Assembly: GCA_036504535.1 (NCBI GenBank)
Contig: DASXUY010000024.1
Span: 1 to 64,000, forward strand
DNA length: 64,000 nucleotides
Direction: 5' to 3'
From: JARLGU01 sp036504535
GTDB taxonomy: Bacteria > Armatimonadota > Armatimonadia > Armatimonadales > Capsulimonadaceae
A program made the position numbers and the translations under genes. The notes beneath the pieces were generated by a model. The model saw only the letters and a program-made list of their open reading frames with translations. It was not told where the DNA came from and did no database searches. Below, piece by piece: positions 57,332 through 64,000 of this stretch. Each line of letters opens with the position of its first letter. Positions within the stretch are counted from its first letter, which is position 1.

Positions 57332-57775
57332 CGCTAGGGTCTCCCTTTGGGGGCGCTCCAGGCTGACCGGTGCAAGATGAGCCTGGGCTCGTCGTCAGTA
57401 TCGGGCGGATCGCCATGTGGCGTATTCGCAGGGTCCATTCGCTAGCCGCACGTGACGCTACAACGCGACGCATGCCTCTTTCGACTAGACCTTACGAGAC
57501 TTATACCCACCTTGCAGAAAAACATGAACCATTAATCCACGCTTTAGCGTCCTTATTTGTAGGCAGGCAAGCATTTTTTCAGTCCCGAGCAAGAATTATG
57601 ATACTTTGGGCTGATTATGCGGTAACACTCTAGTACGTTTGAATAAGCCAGCATGCACGCCGTCAAGATTTTCCACCGATTTGTGTGGTTCGGTGGCTAG
57701 ACAGTACGCTGGCGTTAACTATTTGCAAAGGCTGCGCGACAGGAAACTCCTGGGCGATCAGCGAAAGGTAGAAAC
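57332..57775. other. Spacer, no clear gene
   Basis: About 440 bp. A plus-strand frame (57370-57633) is open but lacks a ribosome binding site and any recognisable content, so I do not call it. No repeats noted. Confidence 0.4.
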
Positions 57776-58183
57776 ATGGCGCATTTACCCGAGAACGTTG
57801 TCGAACTGCTGAATGGCGGTCATGTAGTATGGGTCGCGACAATCGGCCCAGATGGCTGGCCCAACATTGCAATCAAAGGCAGTGGAGCGCTCGTCGACGA
57901 CCAGCATATATTCTTTGCTGACGTATTTTCGAAGAAGACCCGAGACAACCTTCAGGCGAACCCCGTCTGCGCGGTCGGCATTTACGACCACGATAAGCGG
58001 ATCGCGATGCAGGTGAAGGGGCACGCCACTTTGGTGGAATCCGGCAAGCTCTTCGACAACGTCTCCGAGCGAATCGCCGCCAAGCAACCCGCGCTCCCCC
58101 CGGTGAAATATGTCGTCGAAATCGTCGTCGAATCCATCTGGGACATGAGCGCCGGTCCAACCGCTGGCGACCGTCTCGCGTAG
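57776..58183 (+). CDS. PNPOx-like FMN-binding split-barrel protein
   Basis: 135 aa of the pyridoxamine 5'-phosphate oxidase-like family. VVWVATIGPDGWPNIAIKGSGALVDDQHIFFADVFSKKT is the usual start, with the DNLQANPVCAVGIYD strand after it. Members bind FMN or F420 and reduce or oxidise small molecules; substrate unknown. AAGGTAG precedes the ATG. Confidence 0.88.
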   Translation: MAHLPENVVELLNGGHVVWVATIGPDGWPNIAIKGSGALVDDQHIFFADVFSKKTRDNLQANPVCAVGIYDHDKRIAMQVKGHATLVESGKLFDNVSERIAAKQPALPPVKYVVEIVVESIWDMSAGPTAGDRLA

Positions 58184-58254
58184 GTACGGCCACAATAGAA
58201 CGACGTCCCCACCCCACCGTATTCCGCACACCGGTGCAGTGGGGACGATTCGCG

Positions 58255-59727
58255 CTACTTAGCTGAGACCCGCACCACCTCATCGACCGTAGTATTGCCG
58301 GCGACAGCCTTCCGGATACCGTCGGCGAACAGCGTGTGCATTCCGTCGCCTATCCCGGCTTGCATCAGCTGCTCCGCGCTCGAGTTAGCTCGAAGCGCAT
58401 CGGCGACTGCGGGCGTGAACTCGAGCAGTTCGTAGATGGCCCGGCGACCGCGATATCCGCTGCCCCCACACCGCTCACAGCCGCGCCCATGGTAGAACGT
58501 TGAGCCTTCAGGTACCGGTAAACCGCCCTGTGCAGCCTTAACGCGCACCTGAAGTTCAACAAGCTGCGGCAGGGTAATCGGCTCCTTGCACTCCTCGCAA
58601 ATGCGCCTTACAAGGCGCTGCGAAACGACGCCGCGAAGAGCCGCTGCCACCATAAACCGCTCGTTCCCCATTTCAACGAAGCGCATCGCGGCCGATGGCG
58701 CGTCATCGGCGTACAACGTCGTGAGCACCAAATGACCGGACAGCGCAGCCTGCACGACGAGGTCAGATGCTTCGAGATCGCGCACCTCCCCTACCAGCAG
58801 CACGTCCGGATCCTGACGCAAAAGTGCCCGCATCGTGGTAGCGAATGTCATACCGGCGCGCCGGTTGACCGCCGATTGGCGCGTGTATGGCAACTCGTAC
58901 TCGACAGGATCTTCAACGGTGAGAGTTACCCTTGTCGGCCCCGAAGCCGACTGAGTACAAGCATATAGCGTCGTGGTCTTTCCTGAGCCTGTCGGACCGG
59001 TGCAAAGTACAACGCCAGCAGGCGACGTAGACCATCGCGTAATCCGCTCGAGGTCGTCGTCATAGAACCCCATCCGGTCAAGCGTGACAATGCCCGCGTT
59101 CGGGTCGAGCAGGCGGATCACAACCGCCTCGCCCCGGATTGTCGGCACCAAGCTGACACGGCAATCGTAGGTCTTGCCTTCGATCTGCAGGATCATCCGT
59201 CCATCCTGCGGGAGCGCCTTCTCCTCCATGTTGAGCGCCGCCATCTGCTTGAGTTGCCCAATCACGACTGGATAGGCAGACATAGCGATCTCGCAGATAG
59301 GCCGCATAATGCCGTCGATCCTCAGGTGGATGCCGACCACATCGCGCCCAGGCGCAACATGAATATCGCTTGCACCGCTGGCGCCTGCGAGGTGGACGAT
59401 ATGCACCACGAATCGCTCCACCTTCGCCGCCGATTCGTCGCCGCTATCGAACTGAGGCAGCGCGACGCCGAACTGAGATGATGCGGCCGCGAGCGACGGT
59501 ATCAACGAGTTCACATCGTCGGGGCCAACATCGGAAAGCGCCACAGCTTGAGGCCCTCGTTCGAGATACGCTTTGACGTCAGTCCCACTAAACCGCCACT
59601 GCTTGCCAACCTTACGCCCCTTCACTTCCTTGCGGTCAAGCATCCTGTACAACGTCGACTTGCTAACACATAAACGACTGGCCGCTTCCTCAAGCGACAG
59701 CAGTTCATCTTTGCTTGCTGTTTCCAT
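58255..59727 (-). CDS. PilB/GspE-type ATPase fused to an excisionase-type HTH
   Basis: 490 aa. Residues 9-57 are an excisionase/MerR-like HTH (LLSLEEAASRLCVSKSTLYRMLDRKEVKGRKVGKQWRFSGTD). Residues about 105-480 are a type II secretion/type IV pilus ATPase: DIHVAP, GPTGSGKTTTLYA (Walker A, 244-255), PDVLLVGEVRD (Walker B), an HLVLTT-type His box, and a CEEC...CERC zinc site. The usual N-terminal MshEN domain is absent and the HTH takes its place. No pilin or other pilus genes lie beside it. AGGAG precedes the ATG. Confidence 0.88.
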   Translation of the reverse strand: METASKDELLSLEEAASRLCVSKSTLYRMLDRKEVKGRKVGKQWRFSGTDVKAYLERGPQAVALSDVGPDDVNSLIPSLAAASSQFGVALPQFDSGDESAAKVERFVVHIVHLAGASGASDIHVAPGRDVVGIHLRIDGIMRPICEIAMSAYPVVIGQLKQMAALNMEEKALPQDGRMILQIEGKTYDCRVSLVPTIRGEAVVIRLLDPNAGIVTLDRMGFYDDDLERITRWSTSPAGVVLCTGPTGSGKTTTLYACTQSASGPTRVTLTVEDPVEYELPYTRQSAVNRRAGMTFATTMRALLRQDPDVLLVGEVRDLEASDLVVQAALSGHLVLTTLYADDAPSAAMRFVEMGNERFMVAAALRGVVSQRLVRRICEECKEPITLPQLVELQVRVKAAQGGLPVPEGSTFYHGRGCERCGGSGYRGRRAIYELLEFTPAVADALRANSSAEQLMQAGIGDGMHTLFADGIRKAVAGNTTVDEVVRVSAK

Positions 59728-59770
59728 TTCAGGCTCCTATGAGGGTCAATATCACCGGTGACTTGCTGAC

Positions 59771-59841
59771 ATACTACACCCACCTTAATATATAGTCAAT
59801 AGTAGTCAAAGTGAGTATTGAATATTGATGATTATTGACTA
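59771..59841 (-). promoter_or_regulatory. Promoter with TAGTCAA repeats before the HTH-ATPase gene
   Basis: On the minus strand TTGACT (plus bases 59794-59799), 17 bp, TAGTAT (59771-59776) can form a promoter. TAGTCAA occurs at 59793 and 59803, exactly 10 bp apart, and inverted as ATTGACTA at 59834-59841. They may be tandem -35 elements or protein sites. Confidence 0.45.
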
Positions 59842-59909
59842 GACATGCTGACCCGTGGTGCGTAATATGGCGCGGATGAAGAGCGCGAGAAAGGGCGCGC
59901 TGAGCCTCA

Positions 59910-60803
59910 TCAGTCTGCGGCGGGAAAGACATCAGGCTCTTGGGCTGTCCGAGACAGCGTCACCAGCCCAGTGCCAGCGAGGACAATCGCGCATGAGGCG
60001 AGCTGAGATGCCGTAATCGACTCGTGGAGGAACAGCAAGCCCCACACGACCCCGAAGATTGGCGTGAGGAACGTCACCGTTGTCGCCTTCGCTGGCCCTA
60101 CACTAACGACAAGCTTGTAGAAAAGCACATACGCTGCGGCGGTCGACATCACAGCTAAGAGCGTGATACTAACCAGCACGGTCTGCGTGATCGGACCCGG
60201 AATGGGCATCGCGATGGCGGGGATGAGGCCAAACATCGACGCGCCTGCAAGGCTACCCACAGCCATTCCGAGCGCGGGAGCGTCCTTCATGTGAGCTTTG
60301 GTATACACTGCGCCGATGCCATAACAAAACGCGCCGACAAGGCAACACGCCACCGCGACGAGTATATCATGCGTAAGCGGTACCGGCGACCACCCGACCA
60401 GCGTCACGATCCCCGTCATCGAGATGGCCATCCCTGCAGCCTTTTGCGCGGTGAGCCTATCCCCCAGCCAAACGGCGGCGATAAGCGACACGAAGATGGG
60501 CGTGCTGGCATTCAGGATGACGGCCATTGATGCAGTTATGTGAAGCTCAGCGTACGCAACAAGGGTGAACGGTACTACTGAGTTCAGCGCCGCCATTACA
60601 AGGTACTGCTTCCATCGCTCACGCATCTGCAGCGGGGTACGGAAGATGGCCGCGTATACGGCTAACAGGACGGATGCGATCACGACACGCGATTCGACCG
60701 TCAACGCGGGCCCAAGGGTGGGCGCGGCGATGCGTATGAAGATGAACGATGCGCCCCAAAATGCGGCGAGCACAAGTAGCCGGGCGATGTCAGGAGGAGT
60801 CAT
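59910..60803 (-). CDS. EamA/DMT-family transporter
   Basis: 297 aa, ten hydrophobic segments in two EamA repeats (first AAFWGASFIFIRIAAPTLGP, second starting near LVGAFCYGIGAVYTKA). RhaT/YdcZ-like metabolite exporters belong here; substrate unknown. Overlaps the ogt end by 4 bp, so the two are coupled. Confidence 0.9.
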   Translation of the reverse strand: MTPPDIARLLVLAAFWGASFIFIRIAAPTLGPALTVESRVVIASVLLAVYAAIFRTPLQMRERWKQYLVMAALNSVVPFTLVAYAELHITASMAVILNASTPIFVSLIAAVWLGDRLTAQKAAGMAISMTGIVTLVGWSPVPLTHDILVAVACCLVGAFCYGIGAVYTKAHMKDAPALGMAVGSLAGASMFGLIPAIAMPIPGPITQTVLVSITLLAVMSTAAAYVLFYKLVVSVGPAKATTVTFLTPIFGVVWGLLFLHESITASQLASCAIVLAGTGLVTLSRTAQEPDVFPAAD

Positions 60804-61330
60804 GCGGCGACACCCTCAGTTGGCGCGAACGCCTCGTATGACACCGGCCCCGAACTCATGACGGCGCGCTCGAAATCGAGGAGCGCAATTTTGCGTTCGA
60901 TGCCGCCAGCGTATCCGGTCAGCTTACCGTTCGCGCCTATCACCCTATGGCACGGAACGATGATCGCAATCGGGTTCCGACCATTGGCCAGCCCTACCGC
61001 TCGCGAGCCTTTCGGGTCGCCTAGCTTTCCTGCCAGTTCGCCATACGAGATGGTGATCCCCAGTGGGATTCGCCCTAACTCTGCCCAGACGCGGGTCTGG
61101 AACTCGGTCCCCGACGGCGCAAGAGGAAGGTCGAACGAGGTGAGCGTGCCGTCAAAGTATGCCCGGAGCTGAGCGCGAACTGCATCGAACGGCGGCGCTG
61201 CATCGTCACGCTCACTCCCGCTCGCGTCATGCCTCGCGCTCTCGTCGCCGAACCATAACTCAGTAAGCGCGCTCCCGTCTGACAACGCTGTCAGAGGGCC
61301 AAGAGGCGACTGTATGACGGTGTACTTCAT
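60800..61330 (-). CDS. ogt: O6-alkylguanine-DNA alkyltransferase
   Basis: 176 aa; transfers the alkyl group from damaged guanine to its own Cys. The active site is IIVPCHRVIG with the HTH region SYGELAGKLGDPKGSRAVGLANGRNP before it. The start at 61330 (MKYTVIQSPLG) is set by AAGGATG upstream; the frame is open to 61438 but that part is not conserved-looking. First gene of a pair with the EamA transporter. Confidence 0.93.
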   Translation of the reverse strand: MKYTVIQSPLGPLTALSDGSALTELWFGDESARHDASGSERDDAAPPFDAVRAQLRAYFDGTLTSFDLPLAPSGTEFQTRVWAELGRIPLGITISYGELAGKLGDPKGSRAVGLANGRNPIAIIVPCHRVIGANGKLTGYAGGIERKIALLDFERAVMSSGPVSYEAFAPTEGVAA

Positions 61331-61696
61331 CGCTACATCCTTACTACGTATCGGTACCAACGGTGCTCCCAGTTCGTCACGCTTTTCGCATCGTTTCGTA
61401 TACGCTTTCGTAACGGACGGGCGCGATAATAAGACCATCGTGAAGCGATAAGATCAACTCGATTTTAGTGACTCGGAGGGGGAGGCGAAAGCCACGAAGT
61501 CACGGTTAGAGTTCACTTATATACGGTCACGCTGCATAACAAGCGCGGCATCACAATTCATTTCATCCCGCCGCGCAGCAGCCTTCCAGCCGAGCTGGAA
61601 GTATCGACACGGTGACTTTGTACCTTGGCCGAGGGTACAGAGTCGCTTTCAGACCCGCCCAAGTACCCGGGGCGGGTCTGACTTATTTTTGATCCT
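61331..61696. other. Spacer with a chain of hairpins, possible structured RNA
   Basis: About 365 bp, no gene. On the plus strand a GGC-GAAA-GCC tetraloop hairpin inside a GTGAC/GTCAC stem (about 61469-61505) is followed by CTTCCAGC/GCTGGAAG (about 61580-61600), GTACC/GGTAC (about 61620-61638) and CAGACCCGCC/GGCGGGTCTG (61650-61659 and 61671-61680), then ACTTATTTTT. The last hairpin works as a plus-strand terminator. No known RNA family recognised. Confidence 0.4.
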
Positions 61697-62725
61697 CTAC
61701 TGCTTAGCTGCCGGTGCCGCGACGGTCGGCGGGGTCCACTTGAGCGACGAGATGATCCCCTGGAAGATGGGGTCATACTTTACGTGGCTTGATTCCAACC
61801 CCATCGCCATGATTTCGTAGACGATCCCCTCGTGGAGCACGATCAAGTGCCGCATCCGCAGCGGCTTTTCGTTGGCATCGTTCGGCTTGGAGTACAACGT
61901 CGTATCCAGCGCCTTGTCGCCACCGACCAGGCTAATCGCCTGCGCCAGCACCTTGAACCCACCCGATGGCGGATACCGGGACGCGTTCAGCTTTTCACGC
62001 TGATCGTACAGCTTTTCGGCGGTGTATCCGTCGGGCATGGACCCTGTTACCGCAATGTTGATATTGGCGCCGAAATCGCGTGCCCCCTGCTCGACAAAGT
62101 ACACGGAGTGCTTTCCTGGCACCGGATACACGGTCCACGATGGCGGCGGGGTCGCGCGGTATCCATCGTTGCTCGTGAACGGCGCGCCACCAAGGCTGCC
62201 GTAGGTGAATGTCGCCAACGCCTGCGCAAACAGCGCTTCGTTTTTGGCCGCCTGCGACGCATCCGTGATCAGCGTCACAACGTACTGTAGGTTACCGTGG
62301 ACTGCGTAGATCTGATGCAGCTTCGCGGTGGCGGCGGTGCCTTCGGCGTCGTACGTCGCCTCGCACGATATCGCCTTCTCGCCCGCAAGCGTTGTTTCCG
62401 TTTGACCAAGCATTTTAAACCGCGGCATGCCCTGGCGAAGGTCGGCGAGCGATGCGTCAATACGCTGACGAAGCGTCGTGTTTGCCATATCTTTCTCAGA
62501 TAAGAGCGTCAACGAAAGCGTGATAGTCGTCGGCAGGCTTGCCGGTGTCGGGTCTAGCGCTAGCACGTCGTGCCCAGCAAGGTTTTGCTTTACCACCCAC
62601 CCCTTTGGCGCTTCAAAGCGGTAGCCTTTGACACCAATCAGAGGATCGGCGTTTGCACAGCTGTTGCCAGCGAGCCACATTGCCGCAAAAGCAATAAAAA
62701 ATGTCACAAATCGGTTCGTCTTCAT
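61697..62725 (-). CDS. Secreted protein with two PsbP/DcrB-like domains
   Basis: 342 aa. Signal peptide (MKTNRFVTFFIAFAAMWLAG, cleavage near ANA), then two related domains: VKGYRFEAPKGWVVKQNLAG...LATFTYG, and GYRATPPPSWTVYPVPGKHSVYFV...GIISSLKWTPP. Each has the Phe/Pro-Gly-Trp start and the closing short helix seen in PsbP/DcrB/DUF1795 proteins. Role unknown. TACAAT ends 6 nt before the ATG at 62725, with no Shine-Dalgarno, so a leaderless message is likely. Confidence 0.7.
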   Translation of the reverse strand: MKTNRFVTFFIAFAAMWLAGNSCANADPLIGVKGYRFEAPKGWVVKQNLAGHDVLALDPTPASLPTTITLSLTLLSEKDMANTTLRQRIDASLADLRQGMPRFKMLGQTETTLAGEKAISCEATYDAEGTAATAKLHQIYAVHGNLQYVVTLITDASQAAKNEALFAQALATFTYGSLGGAPFTSNDGYRATPPPSWTVYPVPGKHSVYFVEQGARDFGANINIAVTGSMPDGYTAEKLYDQREKLNASRYPPSGGFKVLAQAISLVGGDKALDTTLYSKPNDANEKPLRMRHLIVLHEGIVYEIMAMGLESSHVKYDPIFQGIISSLKWTPPTVAAPAAKQ

Positions 62726-62863
62726 TCGAGTATTGTACACTACGTATTGGATGTCCCGCTGCTGGGAACAGAGCTTGCGTCACGAAATAACGATGCTGCG
62801 ATAACATTACCAAACACATCAGGATTTGGGGTCGTCAAGCCACAAAATATCATATAACTGACC

Positions 62864-64000
62864 ATGGCGACCAACCAACAAACTACCATGAACCGAACAA
62901 AACTAACGCTTCTGGCACTTCTAGCAGGATTAACCACCACCGATCTAGTCGCTGAGCCCGCCAAGCCGCCGATCACTACGGTCGGCGTGAAGGCACTTGC
63001 GGCCGCACCGAAGTCGACTGCACAGTCGTTCAACGGCTTCGCGACCCTGCGTTCCGCTACGCCTGACCGCGCCCCGAACGAGCAGATCCAGGCGGTGCTC
63101 AAGGGCGGTACTACTGGCGGCAGCCAACCGCACTTTGACGCCACTTCGCTCGACAATATCACGCGGTACGGTCGTAGCTTCTGGGGCCTTGATGCGTTCT
63201 CGTGGGGCATATCGAACGAACCGTACAAGTTAATCGGGCAGGCATCGGTCAACCGCAACATGGTGGTCGTCGACCGGAAGCAGCAAGAGTCGGTCCTGTC
63301 GTCATCGCTTCTGGCTTACTCCGGGAAGATGCTACAAGCGGCGGCAGTCGAGACCAACGCCCGGTGGTCGGTGCTGGCACCCGAAACCAAGGGTCCGTCA
63401 TCGGAACGCATACTGCAGCGCCGTCTCCTGATCGTGACCGACGATTACGTCCTCGTCGCCGACTACCTTAAGGGAAGCCAGTCGCACACATTCGATAACG
63501 TGTTCCAGTTCCGCGATTTCGGCGGAATCGACGGGGCGGAGAAGAAACTCGTCTGGCACGACGAGCAGCACAGCACGGACCTGCACAGCGCGGCGCAGTT
63601 CATCACCGACTGCGACTGGTACACGGCGACGGCGCCAGCCGTCGGCCATTTCGCGTTCAGCTTCGGCCCCGTCGACGGCAACCGCAAGACGCGTCCCACC
63701 GATATAAACGAACCTGGCACGGTGAAAATGGACATCCACTCAGCATGGCCACCAAGCCAGCAGATCATGCTAGCCTCGATAGTGGTCCCGCGCCGCGACC
63801 ATCCCCAGCGCCGCAAGGTCTATGGCATCCGGTCAACGGGCACCGAAGCGCGCTTTGTGACGGTCCTTGAGCCATACCAGACGACGGCGGTCGTCAAGGC
63901 TGTAACCGCCGAGGCACCGGACCACATCCGCGTTGAACTCGCCGACGGACGTATCCAGCAGATCGCAATCAGCGGCCTTGACGGCGACGGTAAGCATGTC
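62864..64000 (+). CDS. Secreted heparinase-like protein, 3' end outside the window
   Basis: Open from the ATG at 62864 to the last base (379 codons). A second ATG at 62888 starts a clear signal peptide (MNRTKLTLLALLAGL). The exported part is beta-rich: ILQRRLLIVTDDYVLVADYL and HTFDNVFQFRDFGG resemble the C-terminal sandwich of heparinase II/III-type polysaccharide lyases. The catalytic part, if any, is not visible. TATAAC ends 5 nt before the ATG at 62864, the same layout as at tetR. Confidence 0.65.
   Translation, partial: MATNQQTTMNRTKLTLLALLAGLTTTDLVAEPAKPPITTVGVKALAAAPKSTAQSFNGFATLRSATPDRAPNEQIQAVLKGGTTGGSQPHFDATSLDNITRYGRSFWGLDAFSWGISNEPYKLIGQASVNRNMVVVDRKQQESVLSSSLLAYSGKMLQAAAVETNARWSVLAPETKGPSSERILQRRLLIVTDDYVLVADYLKGSQSHTFDNVFQFRDFGGIDGAEKKLVWHDEQHSTDLHSAAQFITDCDWYTATAPAVGHFAFSFGPVDGNRKTRPTDINEPGTVKMDIHSAWPPSQQIMLASIVVPRRDHPQRRKVYGIRSTGTEARFVTVLEPYQTTAVVKAVTAEAPDHIRVELADGRIQQIAISGLDGDGKHV

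Noticed and set aside
57370..57633. 87-codon plus-strand frame
   Set aside because: No ribosome site, no conserved-looking content, and its start faces the 52-aa minus-strand gene.

Overview
The window reads as chromosome from a moderately GC-rich, Gram-negative-type (diderm) bacterium outside the Proteobacteria. Diderm evidence is a FadL-type outer-membrane porin, a TolC-type outer-membrane factor with EmrA/EmrB partners, and another signal-peptide-bearing beta-barrel. The class II (B12-dependent) ribonucleotide reductase with NrdR, the FliA/WhiG-type sigma factor, CIRCE-controlled groESL and the many secreted carbohydrate-active proteins together suggest Armatimonadota or a similar phylum. 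That assignment is inference, since no rRNA gene is present. I see no rRNA, tRNA, CRISPR array, insertion sequence or prophage.

Layout. 0.4-4.8 kb: a cell-wall pair (class A PBP, then class B PBP2). 7.4-4.8 kb, minus strand: small membrane protein, sigma factor, GNAT acetyltransferase, rsgA. 7.6-9.7 kb: cysteine desulfurase and a PHP phosphoesterase. 9.7-12.0 kb, minus: FadL porin, DsrE-like protein and TusA, a small sulfur-relay set. 12.4-17.8 kb: recQ, a secreted TolB-like propeller, a membrane-anchored protein and an NRAMP transporter whose 5' end has no ordinary start codon. 17.8-18.5 kb: a HepT/MntA toxin-antitoxin pair bracketed by two near-identical hairpins, beside groEL/groES. 21.1-28.5 kb: a TetR-controlled tripartite efflux locus (OMF, periplasmic adaptor, 14-TM DHA2 pump) followed by mutM. 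28.6-34.7 kb: GH4 enzyme, large GH-A-type lipoprotein and GH16 enzyme. 35.1-39.2 kb: Phd/VapC pair, PhyH dioxygenase, alpha/beta hydrolase, a 63-aa protein and a TIR-like protein. 39.3-43 kb: nrdJ and nrdR. 43.4-47.3 kb: degenerate M48-like membrane protein, mgsA, beta-barrel, GNAT. 47.4-51.3 kb: gyrB followed in the same direction by an OLD/ABC-type ATPase and a small PD-(D/E)XK nuclease, the best candidate here for an uncharacterised defence system. 51.9-57.3 kb: alpha/alpha-toroid protein, HEAT and ankyrin proteins, sbcD and an unlisted 52-aa gene. 57.8-64 kb: PNPOx-like protein, a PilB/GspE ATPase with a fused excisionase-type HTH, EamA transporter and ogt, a duplicated PsbP/DcrB-like protein, and the start of a secreted heparinase-like gene that runs off the window.

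Two sequence-level themes recur. First, at least six genes have a -10-like hexamer only 5-7 nt before the start codon (TATAAT, TATAAC, CATAAT, TACAAT, TATCAT), which predicts leaderless mRNAs, while other genes have good Shine-Dalgarno sequences. Second, the intergenic spaces hold several dispersed palindromic repeat families.
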